From Ignavibacteriales bacterium (lineage in GTDB: Bacteria; Bacteroidota; Ignavibacteria; UBA10030; SZUA-254), in contig JACRMQ010000007.1 of NCBI GenBank assembly GCA_016214905.1, forward strand, positions 186,001 through 250,000: a DNA stretch of 64,000 nucleotides, in the 5' to 3' direction. The notes under the pieces were generated by a model. That model did not search any database. It worked only from the letters and a program-made list of their open reading frames with translations, and was not told the DNA's origin. The position numbers and the translations under genes are program-made. Shown here piece by piece: positions 8,915 to 18,707 of the stretch (the first letter of the stretch is position 1; each line of letters begins with the position of its first letter).

Positions 8915-8933
8915 CCTGCCTGCTGCAGGCAGG
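8915..8933. repeat. Short perfect palindrome (CCTGCCTGC-T-GCAGGCAGG)
   Basis: Nine-base arms around a single T, directly after the thyX stop. The same palindrome with longer arms recurs at 58475-58495, and a diverged form closes the hairpin at 32238-32282. It looks like a dispersed extragenic palindromic repeat. Confidence 0.7.
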
Positions 8934-8954
8934 CGTTCCTCATTTATCCATCTT

Positions 8955-9005
8955 GCGTAGAATGGACAATTCTGGAATGTCCGATTTAAGAATCGGACTC
9001 TACGC
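8955..9005. repeat. Nested-hairpin element between thyX and arfB
   Basis: A closing stem GCGTAGA/TCTACGC encloses two possible hairpins: GGACA/TGTCC and GTCCGATT/AATCGGAC with a TAAG loop. The convergent genes meet here. The element overlaps the last codons of arfB, so its C-terminal residues (RRVESDS) are spelled by the repeat. Confidence 0.65.
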
Positions 9006-9414
9006 GCCTCATTTTTTTTATTTCCCCGCGACGTTTTTTTGAAATCAATCGCTTTTCTTTTCCTGCGAAAGAAATTTTTGTCTTAATCCTTTTCTTCTTT
9101 GGTTTCAACGCTTTCTGAAGTAGCTCGATAAATTTTCGAACAGTATCTTCTTTGTTTTTCCACTGACTGCGAGATTCTTGAGAAACAATGTGCAAGATTC
9201 CATCCAAATCAATTTGGTTTTTTAAATTATGCAGGATTACAGTTCGCTGATGATCGGATAACGACGTAGAGCTTGCGACATTGAAGAGTAATTCTACTTT
9301 TGTCTCTACTTTGTTTACATTCTGTCCGCCCTTACCGCCGCTTCGGGCAAACTTGAAACGTAACTCGGTGAGTGGAATTTCCAAATGTGCGTTGATATAA
9401 ATCTTATCCACCAT
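8986..9414 (-). CDS. arfB: ArfB/ICT1-type ribosome-rescue peptidyl-tRNA hydrolase
   Basis: The 142-residue protein carries the GGQ motif in the context FARSGGKGGQNVNKVETKVEL, followed by a basic C-terminal tail rich in Lys and Arg (KPKKKRIKTKISFAGKEKRL). This is the architecture of ArfB, which enters the mRNA channel of stalled ribosomes by its basic tail and hydrolyses the peptidyl-tRNA with GGQ. It lacks the large domains of RF1 and RF2. The last seven codons come from a nested palindromic element, so the natural C-terminus may have been altered by repeat insertion. Confidence 0.92.
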   Translation of the reverse strand: MVDKIYINAHLEIPLTELRFKFARSGGKGGQNVNKVETKVELLFNVASSTSLSDHQRTVILHNLKNQIDLDGILHIVSQESRSQWKNKEDTVRKFIELLQKALKPKKKRIKTKISFAGKEKRLISKKRRGEIKKMRRVESDS

Positions 9415-9548
9415 CTCTAAAATAATATGCTGTTTGAATTCTCAAATACTAACACACTAAAATACTCAAATACTTAAACAGTTCAAACCTTGCATTTTCT
9501 ATCAATCTTTGGTAAGTTGAATTACCCTGCTGTGCCGTTAGTTTTATT

Positions 9549-9593
9549 GTTCCGACGGGATTGCGGGGTGAGGTGTTTTCTGACCTCCGGAAC
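9549..9593. repeat. Nested hairpin upstream of mfd
   Basis: Closing stem GTTCCG/CGGAAC encloses a hairpin GAGGT/ACCTC. A further inverted repeat GGTAA/TTACC lies at 9511-9526. The shape matches other nested hairpins in this window. It lies about 50 bp before the mfd start and could affect its leader. Confidence 0.45.
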
Positions 9594-9640
9594 GATCCAT
9601 TAATTGATGTTAGATGTTCGATATTTGATAATTGAATTTT

Positions 9641-12600
9641 ATGGAAGAAGTTAAAAAAGAAATATTTCAATCAGATAAATTTAAAAGCTTCAGAGAAAAT
9701 ATTGAGAAGCTTAAACCGGGAGAAATATTGAAAGTAGAAGGAGTTGGCGGATCGCTTCTTGCATTTCAAGCATCTTTTGTGTTCGAAGATTCTCGGAAAC
9801 AGATTTTGTTGATCGCATCCGATGAAGATCGGTCTGAAAAATTACGCGACGACTGCGCACTTCTATTGGGCGAGCATTACGTTCGGTATTTCGGTGCTCG
9901 TCCGATGCATCAGGCGCAGATGCTCGATGTCTCTTCTTCAATCTCACAGATAGAAACATTGAAAGCGCTGACAACGGGAGAACGATTTCTTGTAATTGCA
10001 TCGCCCAATTCGATAGTTGAAAAATTACCACCCCGTGAAAGATTCACCGATACAATTTTCGAAATAGAAGCAAATCGTACTTACAATTTCCAGAAATTTA
10101 TTGACCGGCTGGATCAAACCGGATTTGAACGCAAAAACTTTGTTGAAAGTTACGGCGATTATGCCGTGCGGGGGGGCATTATTGATGTCTTTCCATACGT
10201 CGGTGAAAATCCAGTCCGCTTCGAGTTTTGGGGAGACGCGGTAGAATCGATTCGGGAGTTCGATGTTTTATCGCAGCGTTCTATCCGTGAATTGAAATCG
10301 GCGAGCATCGTTCCGAAGCTAACCGCGGATAACACGGATAATGCACAGATAAACACAGATTCATTATTCGATTACCTTGCCAAAGACGTTATTGTGATTC
10401 TTGATGAACCTGAAATCATCAAAAGAGAAATAGAAGAGTTGATCCGCGAAAATGTGGAAAACATTTTTACATATGAAGAGATCATAAAGAAAGCCACTGC
10501 ATTTCCCATCATCATCAATTCTTTCTTCAATGAAATAACTCATAACTTTCAACCGACACGGGCGGTCAAGCAACTCACAACTCTTAACACTCTCGACTTT
10601 AACTCTGTCTCCCAGCCATCGTTCAACGGTAGCGTTAATCTGCTGATCGATCATATCGCGAAACTTGAGAACGAACGATATAAAATATTTCTTTCAAGCG
10701 ATACTAAAGAAGAAGCTGAAAGATTGAAGGAGCTTATTGATGAGGCGGTAACAAATCCTGAAAAGATAGAAGATCGGAAGTTACGAAATTGGGAAGCGAC
10801 TCGTTCCGCACATCTCACATCTCAAATTTGTCCAGTGTTTCTTACTGAAACTATTCACTCCGGATTTATATCTCATGATTCAAAAATTGCGGTTTTCACC
10901 GAACATGAGATTTTCGGACGTTTAAAAAAACGCGGGCTTACAAAACGGCGTCGCTTTAAGGGTTTTTCACACAAAGAATTGAAACAACTTAAAAACGGCG
11001 ATTATGTTGTTCACGTAGATCATGGAATCGGAGAGTTTGCGGGGCTGACTAAAATAAAAGTCGGAGGCATTGAGCAGGAAGTAATGAAAGTTTTATTTCT
11101 TGAACAAGACACACTGTATGTGAACTTAAATTTTGTAAACCGCGTACAAAAATATTCTTCTCAGGAAGGTCATATTCCCAAACTTACAAAGTTGGGCGCG
11201 CCCGACTGGGAGCGGATGAAGGCAAAGGCAAAAAAACGGATCAAAGATATTGCACGCGAGTTGATTTCGCTTTACGCGAAACGGAAAAAAGAAAACGGAA
11301 CCGCGTTCTCGCCCGATTCACACTGGCAAAAAGAGCTTGAAGCATCGTTTATGTACGAAGACACTGTTGATCAGGCAACGGCGACTCTTGATGTTAAACG
11401 AGATATGGAAAGTCCGTCACCTATGGATCGCCTCATCTGCGGTGATGTCGGTTTCGGTAAAACAGAAGTTGCGTTGCGTGCAACTTTCAAAGCGGTTATG
11501 GACGGCAAGCAGGTTGCGATTTTGGTTCCGACAACTATACTTGCCTTGCAACATTACAATACATTTGTCGATCGCTTGCAGCGTTACACAACAAGGGTTG
11601 AAAATCTGACACGATTCAAATCGAAAAAAGATCAGAACCGGATTATAGAAGAAATGAAAAAGGGTTCGGTCGATATCGTTATTGGAACTCATAGATTGCT
11701 TTCAAAGGATATTGGATTTAAAGATTTAGGATTGTTGATTATCGATGAAGAGCACAGGTTTGGTGTATCTGCAAAAGAAAAATTACGACAACTGAAAGCA
11801 AGCGTTGATACATTGGCGTTAACAGCGACTCCGATTCCTAGAACTCTTCATTTTTCTCTCATAGGCGCGCGTGATCTTTCGCTGATAAATACTCCACCGC
11901 GAAACCGCATACCAATCATTACAGAAATTATTCCCGCTTCCGATGGCAGAAGAACTCAGTGGCATATTATACGTGAAGCGATTTTAAAAGAACTTCATCG
12001 CGGCGGTCAAATTTATTTTGTGCACGACCGCGTGCAGAACATTGACGCAATTGCCGAGCAAGTGAAAACGCACATACCTGAAGCCCGCGTTCATGTTGCG
12101 CACGGACAAATGACGGGGCATCAGCTTGAAAAAACCATGCTAGATTTTCTTGAGAAAAAATATGATGTTCTTGTGGCAACCAAGATAATCGAGTCGGGAC
12201 TCGATATTCCAAACGTCAACACGATCATCATCAACCGCGCAGACAGGTTTGGACTTGCCGAATTGTACCAGTTGCGTGGGCGGGTTGGGAGATCAAACGT
12301 TCAGGCATACGCGTATCTTCTGGTTCCCCCGATAAGCATTTTGCCGAAACATACGCTTCGCCGATTATCTGCAATCGAAGAATTTACCGAGCTTGGTTCT
12401 GGCTTTAATCTTGCAATGCGCGATTTGGAAATTCGGGGCGCGGGCAATCTCCTCGGCGCAGAGCAATCGGGGTTTATTATTGAGATGGGATTCGAAATGT
12501 ATGAGAGAATTGTGCGCGAAACAGTTGATGAGCTGAAGCAAGAAGAATTCAGCGATGTTTTTAAAGCGGAAGAACCCACATCCCACATTCCGCATCCCCA

Positions 12601-13102
12601 ATCGGTTGAATCAATCGTTGATGCTGATATTGATGCGCTGATCCCGGATTTTTATATCGAGAATGATGCCGAGCGGCTTGATATTTACCGCCGGCTTTAT
12701 CAGGCAACATCCGATGAAGAATTAAAATCGATGCGCGAAGAACTGAAAGATCGGTTTGGAGAATCTCCCGAAGAAGTTGAAAACCTTATTCAACTTGTTG
12801 AAGTGCGATTATTGGCTTCGCGTGCAGGTTTCCCGAAAATTATGATCAAAGAGCAAACGCTTGCAATAACACTTCCCAATGAAACGAATAAACAATTTTA
12901 CGGAGAGATCGGAGATGCTAATTCTCCGTTCCAGCGGTTGATAAAGAAAATCGCAAATGAAAAAAGAAAAGATATTAGGTTAAAACAAAACGAGAAAGAA
13001 CTTACACTTCAATTTAATCTGGAAGCAATTAAAGAACCTGGCAAACGTATTAATGAAATTAAAATCAGAATAGGAGAAATTGCTAAGTTATCCGAATCGT
13101 GA
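9641..13102 (+). CDS. mfd: Transcription-repair coupling factor Mfd
   Basis: From the ATG at 9641 the product has 1153 residues, the usual Mfd length (an in-frame TTG at 9632 is the alternative start). In order: a UvrB-like N-terminal module, the CarD/RID RNA-polymerase-interacting domain near residue 450 (GDYVVHVDHGIGEFAG), a RecG-like superfamily 2 motor with Walker A GDVGFGKTEVAL near residue 600 and the DEEH box in IIDEEHRFG near 700, helicase motif VI (YQLRGRVGRS), and the C-terminal TRCF domain. It displaces RNA polymerase stalled at lesions and recruits the UvrA repair machinery. Single gene; a redoxin gene follows 69 bp on. Confidence 0.98.
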   Translation: MEEVKKEIFQSDKFKSFRENIEKLKPGEILKVEGVGGSLLAFQASFVFEDSRKQILLIASDEDRSEKLRDDCALLLGEHYVRYFGARPMHQAQMLDVSSSISQIETLKALTTGERFLVIASPNSIVEKLPPRERFTDTIFEIEANRTYNFQKFIDRLDQTGFERKNFVESYGDYAVRGGIIDVFPYVGENPVRFEFWGDAVESIREFDVLSQRSIRELKSASIVPKLTADNTDNAQINTDSLFDYLAKDVIVILDEPEIIKREIEELIRENVENIFTYEEIIKKATAFPIIINSFFNEITHNFQPTRAVKQLTTLNTLDFNSVSQPSFNGSVNLLIDHIAKLENERYKIFLSSDTKEEAERLKELIDEAVTNPEKIEDRKLRNWEATRSAHLTSQICPVFLTETIHSGFISHDSKIAVFTEHEIFGRLKKRGLTKRRRFKGFSHKELKQLKNGDYVVHVDHGIGEFAGLTKIKVGGIEQEVMKVLFLEQDTLYVNLNFVNRVQKYSSQEGHIPKLTKLGAPDWERMKAKAKKRIKDIARELISLYAKRKKENGTAFSPDSHWQKELEASFMYEDTVDQATATLDVKRDMESPSPMDRLICGDVGFGKTEVALRATFKAVMDGKQVAILVPTTILALQHYNTFVDRLQRYTTRVENLTRFKSKKDQNRIIEEMKKGSVDIVIGTHRLLSKDIGFKDLGLLIIDEEHRFGVSAKEKLRQLKASVDTLALTATPIPRTLHFSLIGARDLSLINTPPRNRIPIITEIIPASDGRRTQWHIIREAILKELHRGGQIYFVHDRVQNIDAIAEQVKTHIPEARVHVAHGQMTGHQLEKTMLDFLEKKYDVLVATKIIESGLDIPNVNTIIINRADRFGLAELYQLRGRVGRSNVQAYAYLLVPPISILPKHTLRRLSAIEEFTELGSGFNLAMRDLEIRGAGNLLGAEQSGFIIEMGFEMYERIVRETVDELKQEEFSDVFKAEEPTSHIPHPQSVESIVDADIDALIPDFYIENDAERLDIYRRLYQATSDEELKSMREELKDRFGESPEEVENLIQLVEVRLLASRAGFPKIMIKEQTLAITLPNETNKQFYGEIGDANSPFQRLIKKIANEKRKDIRLKQNEKELTLQFNLEAIKEPGKRINEIKIRIGEIAKLSES

Positions 13103-13171
13103 TATGGTTTGTTCCATGTTTCGGCGGGATATACATTGACATAACAAGAAAAAAATACCATAGGAGATAAA

Positions 13172-13717
13172 ATGAAAGGAAATAAACTTAACATAAACGA
13201 CCCGATACCGGAGTTCGAAAATCTTCCATGCGTCGATGGAAAAAAATATTCTTCTTCCGATTTCAACGATGCTAAGATTTTAATTATCGTTTTCTCATGC
13301 AACCATTGCCCGTATGTAAAAGCATACGAGGATAGAATGATTGCAGTGCAAAAAGATTACTCTGAACTTGGTGTTCGGTTTATTGCAATAAATTCGAACG
13401 ATGAAAGAAACTATCCCGACGATAATTTTGATGAAATGGTTAAGCGGGCGAAGGCAAAGAGTTTCAATTTTAAATATCTTCGGGATGCAGACCAGCAAAC
13501 CGCCGAAGCATTCGGTGCGACACACACACCGCAATTCTTTGTGTTCGACCAGAACAGAAAACTCCGATATTCAGGCAAGATGGACGATAACTGGGAAAAT
13601 CCGAAAGCGGTAAAAGAAAATTATCTCCGCGACGCGTTGGAGGCGATACTTGTAAATAAAGATGTAAAAACTCCTGAAACGTTTTCCATCGGTTGTACAA
13701 TTAAGTGGAAGACGTAA
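13172..13717 (+). CDS. Thioredoxin-like/redoxin family protein
   Basis: The 181-residue cytoplasmic protein has a redoxin (AhpC/TSA-like thioredoxin fold) sequence with the dithiol motif CNHCPYVKAYEDRM at the first helix and the cis-Pro segment ATHTPQFFVFD. It lacks a signal peptide. The CXXC resembles thioredoxin more than a peroxiredoxin, so disulfide reduction or peroxide handling are both possible. AGGAGATAAA gives a clear ribosome-binding site before the ATG. Transcribed after mfd, perhaps from its own promoter. Confidence 0.88.
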   Translation: MKGNKLNINDPIPEFENLPCVDGKKYSSSDFNDAKILIIVFSCNHCPYVKAYEDRMIAVQKDYSELGVRFIAINSNDERNYPDDNFDEMVKRAKAKSFNFKYLRDADQQTAEAFGATHTPQFFVFDQNRKLRYSGKMDDNWENPKAVKENYLRDALEAILVNKDVKTPETFSIGCTIKWKT

Positions 13718-13725
13718 TTAGTCTC

Positions 13726-14300
13726 TCAATATGGAAGCGCTTTATATATAACACCAATTTCTAATCCCAGCGGATGCGGTATCGTGTTTTTGAAATCGAA
13801 CGGAATCGTTTGATCATTGCGACCGGTGTGGGAGTTTGTAACATCAAAATGTAAGTGTGGCGCGCCGCTGCTGCCCGAGTTACCGCTCAAACCGATTGTA
13901 TCACCCGGTGCAACATTCTGACCTGGAGTAACCAGAGCTCCATTCGTTGTCAGATGAACATAGCGCGCGTAGGTGGGGTCTTCATGTCTGACGATCGCTA
14001 CGTTTTCATGACCCGGCGTCTGATCATTATCTAAGTAACTCTCAAGGATGTAAACAACACGTCGGCTTCGGGTTGCGGTGATAAGTGTTCCTACCGGTAT
14101 AGCAAAATCTACCGCATACCTGAATGTGCCATTGTGCGAATTGGGATTATTAAATCCGAGAGAACATCTTTACTCCCAACCAACCGGATAAGGCAAAACA
14201 TATTTTGCCTCAACCGATGGAATGTTATCGTTCACAAGATTCTTTTCCTTGCATGATAGAAAAAAATACAAAGCAGATAGAATACAACAGTAGACTTCAT
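13726..14300 (-). pseudogene. M23 (LytM-type) peptidase lipoprotein, disrupted by two lesions
   Basis: Reading the minus strand from an ATG at 14300 (ribosome site AAGGAG just upstream), the frame gives MKSTVVFYLLCIFF and then breaks at a run of seven T (complement of 14260-14266). Adding one T restores a lipoprotein signal ending FFLSC and the continuation KEKNLVNDNIPSVEAKYVL. A second lesion follows: TAA (complement of 14170-14172) after LPYPVGWE, where the frame then continues through NSHNGTFRYAVDFA, NVAIVRHEDP, SGNSGSSGAPHLHFDV to the end. These are hallmark M23 metallopeptidase motifs (H-x(n)-D and HLHF). Either a genuine pseudogene or two sequencing errors. Confidence 0.82.
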
Positions 14301-14413
14301 ACTAATTTCTCCTTGTTTTTTTATGTTATACCATCTATATTTCTCCGAACGGTGGCTCGAGGAAACCGACAGCAAGTTCTGCCCAAATAAGTAAAAGCAC
14401 AACAGGAATAGAA

Positions 14414-14941
14414 TTATTTGGTCGTCTTGCTTCCCATCTGGATGCCAAGTTTTTCATATTCAATATCGTTCGGTTCCCACAATTCTATTTTGTTTCCTTC
14501 TATATCCATGATATGAACAAACTTTCCGTAATCGAATGTTTGAACGGTATCGGTTACAGTCACTCCTTCTTTTTTCAGTTCTTCAACGAGTGCCTCTAAA
14601 TTATCAACCCGGTAGTTTATCATAAACTCCTTTGTTGATGGTTCAAAGTAAGTCGTCTTTTCTTTAAACGGACTCCATTGCGAAAAACCCTTTTTAGTAG
14701 AGTCGGTAGCTTGCCGCCATTCGAACACTGCACCATACTGGTTAGTATTTAGTCCAAGGTGAATTTGATACCATTCTCTCATTTTCTTAGGATCTTTGCA
14801 TTTGAAAAAAATGCCGCCAATACCGGTTACTCTTTTCATTTTTGTATTGTCGCTTGAATTGTTTGTGATAATTGATTTAAAAGCAAAACCAAAATAAAAT
14901 GATGTTGCTAATGTCAAAGTTAGTAAAATTATCTTTTTCAT
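14414..14941 (-). CDS. VOC (glyoxalase/bleomycin resistance) family protein with N-terminal signal
   Basis: The 175-residue protein has a hydrophobic N-terminus (residues 4-22) that should export or anchor it, then a single VOC domain from about residue 37: VTGIGGIFFKCKDPKKMREWY and, at the end, HIMDIEGNKIELWEPND with the typical metal-ligand Glu in IELWEP. The domain resembles small VOC proteins of unknown substrate. An internal Met at residue 35 would give a cytoplasmic version, so the exported form is an inference. It is followed on the minus strand by the inactivated peptidase gene. Confidence 0.75.
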   Translation of the reverse strand: MKKIILLTLTLATSFYFGFAFKSIITNNSSDNTKMKRVTGIGGIFFKCKDPKKMREWYQIHLGLNTNQYGAVFEWRQATDSTKKGFSQWSPFKEKTTYFEPSTKEFMINYRVDNLEALVEELKKEGVTVTDTVQTFDYGKFVHIMDIEGNKIELWEPNDIEYEKLGIQMGSKTTK

Positions 14942-14947
14942 AGTCTC

Positions 14948-15181
14948 TCAATTTATTTTTGTGTCGAACACGATATACCATTTGTTACCAACTCGAGCAG
15001 GACAGGTAATATGCCTACCGTCCGGACTTATCTTCATTGAATCTGCAAGCCACGAATTATCACCCTGAGCGATCAGTCGATTTGTAATTATTTTAGTGGA
15101 AACTTTTTCCCTATCGCAACCGGATATGCCGATAGTCAGAAAAACAATAATAAAAAACAATGGCGTGCATTTAATAGTCAT
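14948..15181 (-). CDS. Small lipoprotein, probable remnant of a beta-propeller (PD40-like) protein
   Basis: The 77-residue product has a lipoprotein signal with lipobox IGISGC. The mature part contains one PD40/TolB-like blade motif, MKISPDGRHITCPARVGNKWYIVFD, and then stops. Proteins with this motif usually carry many such blades and run to 300 residues or more, so this is likely a truncated gene. It sits directly upstream of the VOC gene (six-base gap) and close to another decayed gene. Confidence 0.55.
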   Translation of the reverse strand: MTIKCTPLFFIIVFLTIGISGCDREKVSTKIITNRLIAQGDNSWLADSMKISPDGRHITCPARVGNKWYIVFDTKIN

Positions 15182-15435
15182 AATCTGTTTCTCCTCTTAA
15201 ACTTAGTGCGTGATACAGCGTGAGTGTTTCGTGCTCGCATTGGCATATAACAATTTATATACGCGTTGCTTAATTACAGCATACATAGCTGTAAAAACGA
15301 ATAACAGCAATGTCCGTTTTGTATTAACCATATTTAGTCAGTCATTGCATGTACGTAGGGAATTTATGGATTATCAAATCAAAAGTCAAAGTTTTTGAAA
15401 TCACCCCAACCATCATTCTATCATCATGCCCAAGT

Positions 15436-16170
15436 TTATTTGTTTTTATAGCAAGCATCAATAAGCTTGGGCAAAATCTCACCCGATTTTCCAATCAGCA
15501 CTTCATCAGCGTGATAGCTTAACTCAGTTCTTTCTAAATTAATTTCCACAACATAAGCTCCCACTCGTTTTGCAATCATCGGAAGCGATGCCGCGGGATA
15601 AACAACTGCCGAGGTACCGATCGAAAAAAATATTTCCGCTCTCTCTGCCACTTTCTCTCCGGCATCCCATTGATCTTGAGGAAGAAATTCACCGAACCAC
15701 ACAACATCGGGCCGTATTAATCCTCCGCAGGAACAGCGCGGCGCTTTTTCTTCTGTGATTATATCTTCGTTTGAGTAGCTCTTCCTGCAATCGATGCAAT
15801 AATTCCGCTCTATATTTCCATGAAGTTCATAAACGGTTTTGCTTCCGGCTCTGCGGTGAAGGTTATCGATGTTCTGAGTGATTATGGCAAAATGTTCGTG
15901 ATACTTTTCCATTTCTGCCAGCGCGTAATGTCCGGGATTTGGTTTGATGTCGGCAATGATTTTCTTTCGATACCGGTACCACTCCCAAACAAGATCCGGA
16001 TTGCGTATAAACGCATCAAAATTGGCAAGCTCTTCGGGTCGGAATTTTTTCCACAATCCATCCGCGCCGCGGAATGTTGGAACGCCGCTTTCAGCAGAAA
16101 TGCCAGCACCGGTGAAGACGGTAACCGTTTGAGCTTGATTCAGTTTTTTAATAAGTTGTTGGGAGAACAT
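15436..16170 (-). CDS. cobB: Sir2-type NAD-dependent protein deacylase (class III)
   Basis: The 244-residue sirtuin has the NAD-binding motif GAGISAESG at residues 21-29, TQNIDNLH, the catalytic His117 in YELHGNI, and a zinc knuckle of Cys125/Cys128 and Cys146/Cys148. Tyr65 and Arg68 in WYRYRKK form the YXXR pair that marks class III sirtuins (CobB/SIRT5), which prefer succinyl and malonyl lysines. It removes acyl groups from protein lysines, consuming NAD. Monocistronic by position. Confidence 0.95.
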   Translation of the reverse strand: MFSQQLIKKLNQAQTVTVFTGAGISAESGVPTFRGADGLWKKFRPEELANFDAFIRNPDLVWEWYRYRKKIIADIKPNPGHYALAEMEKYHEHFAIITQNIDNLHRRAGSKTVYELHGNIERNYCIDCRKSYSNEDIITEEKAPRCSCGGLIRPDVVWFGEFLPQDQWDAGEKVAERAEIFFSIGTSAVVYPAASLPMIAKRVGAYVVEINLERTELSYHADEVLIGKSGEILPKLIDACYKNK

Positions 16171-16252
16171 AAGAACTCAAAGATTTGAGATATGCGTTAT
16201 GCGATATGAGTATATCATCATACATCTAATATCTCATATCACACATCATATT

Positions 16253-18670
16253 TCAGTTCGGTTTCAATACAAGCTTATTCCATCCTTTTTGCTCGATTAA
16301 ATTCCAGTCGATTGTCGTTTGACGATAACCGCCGTTTAGCCAGAGCGATACCTGATCATCGTAATGATTTTGAAGCGGCTGTCCCGATTGACCAAGAGTT
16401 AAAACGCGGTAAGCGGAATTTGGTTGGGCAAGATCTACGATTTGCCTCATCGAGGGACATCCGAAAATCTGATATGAGCCGTTCAATCTAAAAGCCCCTT
16501 TGTTGATAGTCTGTTCACTACCACCTGCCGGAAACGGACCAACGTTAAAAACTTTATCTAACGGTTTTCGTTTGCCGAATGGATGTTCGAACATAGCAGT
16601 GTGAACTTTTCCCCATTGCCACATCTTCATCTCTGAACCGAGAGAAAGCATTAATTCATCGATCGCATTTTGAAAACTTTTTGTGATTATCATATCTCTC
16701 GATTCAACGGTGTCGGTCTTTACATCGTCGAACCATTGCGAGTTTCCATCCGAAAGCAATTTCTCTGTAACGCGGTAAGCAGGCGTGAGAGAATATTCAA
16801 AATCATACAAAACATCGGCACCGAGCTCATCTTCAAATGTATTTCGAAGAAAATTCACAAAAAAAACATTAACAATAGTTGTGGCAATGTCGCTCGTAGT
16901 TGCGCGGTTATTCCAATTTCGAAGATAAATAATTGCTTGTTTGATATAATCGTTATTTGAAGAATCGTTTGAGAATACACGAATTATATGACCCGCGAGC
17001 ATTTTACCGTAACCCGTTTCAACATCTTGTTGGAATTGCTGAAAATCCTGGGCCGAAATTTTTTCGAGTTTGAGAAGTTCTTTAATTCGTTCGTACCTGT
17101 GCCACGGTTCCCAGAGTGTTGATAGATAGTAAGGATAAGATTTTCCGGCGAGCGGCTGGTTGGCTGAAACAATATACCCATCAGGTGGATTCCATATCTT
17201 CGGTAATTTTTCAAATGGAATATAATCAACCCACTCATCCTCGCCGGTCGCACCGTCGAGCGGTAAAGCGGCGGAATGTTTTCCTCTTATCGGAACCCGT
17301 CCGGCAGTCCACATTCCAATATTACCCCGCGTATCTGCATAAATGGCACACTGACCCGGAACAGTAAGTTGTTTGAGACCTTCTTTAAACTGTACTGAGT
17401 TAGTGGATTTATTCATTCTATAAAAACCAAGTATTTCATCGCTCATCTCAAAACCTGTCCATCGAAGCGATACATTTTTTATCGCAACGGAAGAATCTTT
17501 ATTAATATGAATTGTGCTTGGATGTATGTTTGATATAATTGGTCCGTGATGTGTTGACAGAACATTAATGGCAACACTATCGTTTTTACCGATGTAAATT
17601 ACCTCTTCACACATTTTAACCGGTAATGAATTTCCCTTGAATCGATACGATGGATGTTTAGATGAATCAATTTGCTCGACATAAAAATCACAATCATCAA
17701 TCATTGCGTTTGTGAAACCCCACGCGAGTGAATCGTTCTGTCCGATAACAACCAGAGGAATTCCCGGAATTGAAACGCCGGCAACATTCCATCCGGGTGC
17801 TGTGAGGTGTATCTCGTACCATTTCGCAGGGAGGGATATTAGCAGATGCGGATCGTTTGCAAGAATCGGTTTTCCGCTTAACGATTTCGAGGAATCTATC
17901 ACCCATGCATTGCTTCCAGCCGAGAATGATCCCATTTGAAAATAATCTCGGTAAGAACGGATGAGCGAGAGAAAATCGTGCATGGTTTTTTGCTCTAATT
18001 TAGTTTCGGTAATTGGCGCTCCGTATTGTTCATCGGCTGAAAGGAGTTCTTTTAATTTTTCCGGCGGAACCAATGAGGCAATTTCCCCGTAAGTGAGATC
18101 TGTCCACCACGCAAAATTTAATTCCCAGGCTAATATTCGTGAGATAATCAATGAATGCTGCGGTTTCCATTCCCTGGGTTCATAATCGAGCATGTCGAAC
18201 TCGATCGGATATTTTCCTTTATGAGTAACTATGAATTGATTAACACCTTCGGCATAATCGTCAAGAAGTCGTCTTGATGTCGGGTGTAAATGAGCATAGA
18301 GTGATTCTGCGGTGTTCGCGATACCGAGAGTTCTGAAAAGTTTATCGAACTTCACTGTTGCCGTATCAAGGATTTCTGATAACCGCCCTTGCCCTACACG
18401 CCGAAACATATCCATCTGCCATAACCTATCTTGAGCGTGAACATATCCGGTTGCGAACATCAAATCATGCTCATCGCCGGCCGAAATATGAGGTACACCA
18501 TATTCATCCCGGTAAATATTTACATCCCCTTTAAGACCCTGAACAATAATTGATCCGGATGTTTCGGGAAATGATTTCGTAACAAGGTGGTAAAGGAAAA
18601 TTGAAATTGCCAGGAGAATTACGATTAGAGAAAAGCCAAGCCCGATGAATATTTTTGTAATTTTCGACAC
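16253..18670 (-). CDS. Penicillin acylase family protein (Ntn hydrolase)
   Basis: The 805-residue precursor has an N-terminal membrane segment (residues 8-29), an alpha region with EYGVPHISAGDEHDLMFATGY typical of penicillin G acylases, and the autoprocessing site AGSNAWV in which Ser253 becomes the N-terminal nucleophile of the beta chain. Later conserved blocks include GKPILANDPHL and SWGFTNA-like WGFTNAMIDDCDF. The enzyme should be exported, cleave itself and hydrolyse an amide such as an acyl-homoserine lactone or another N-acyl compound; the substrate is unknown. A terminator from the next gene upstream lies at 18708-18736. Confidence 0.93.
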   Translation of the reverse strand: MSKITKIFIGLGFSLIVILLAISIFLYHLVTKSFPETSGSIIVQGLKGDVNIYRDEYGVPHISAGDEHDLMFATGYVHAQDRLWQMDMFRRVGQGRLSEILDTATVKFDKLFRTLGIANTAESLYAHLHPTSRRLLDDYAEGVNQFIVTHKGKYPIEFDMLDYEPREWKPQHSLIISRILAWELNFAWWTDLTYGEIASLVPPEKLKELLSADEQYGAPITETKLEQKTMHDFLSLIRSYRDYFQMGSFSAGSNAWVIDSSKSLSGKPILANDPHLLISLPAKWYEIHLTAPGWNVAGVSIPGIPLVVIGQNDSLAWGFTNAMIDDCDFYVEQIDSSKHPSYRFKGNSLPVKMCEEVIYIGKNDSVAINVLSTHHGPIISNIHPSTIHINKDSSVAIKNVSLRWTGFEMSDEILGFYRMNKSTNSVQFKEGLKQLTVPGQCAIYADTRGNIGMWTAGRVPIRGKHSAALPLDGATGEDEWVDYIPFEKLPKIWNPPDGYIVSANQPLAGKSYPYYLSTLWEPWHRYERIKELLKLEKISAQDFQQFQQDVETGYGKMLAGHIIRVFSNDSSNNDYIKQAIIYLRNWNNRATTSDIATTIVNVFFVNFLRNTFEDELGADVLYDFEYSLTPAYRVTEKLLSDGNSQWFDDVKTDTVESRDMIITKSFQNAIDELMLSLGSEMKMWQWGKVHTAMFEHPFGKRKPLDKVFNVGPFPAGGSEQTINKGAFRLNGSYQIFGCPSMRQIVDLAQPNSAYRVLTLGQSGQPLQNHYDDQVSLWLNGGYRQTTIDWNLIEQKGWNKLVLKPN

Positions 18671-18707
18671 GCGCGCAGATCAATTAATTTATCATATTAA
18701 AATAAAA

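Noticed and set aside
9449-9670. Minus-strand open frame before mfd
   Set aside because: It runs over a simple repeat, the hairpins and the mfd start; no family or ribosome site.
15182-15435. Possible gene between the lipoprotein fragment and the sirtuin
   Set aside because: The only open frame is short, overlaps the lipoprotein leader and has no recognisable feature.
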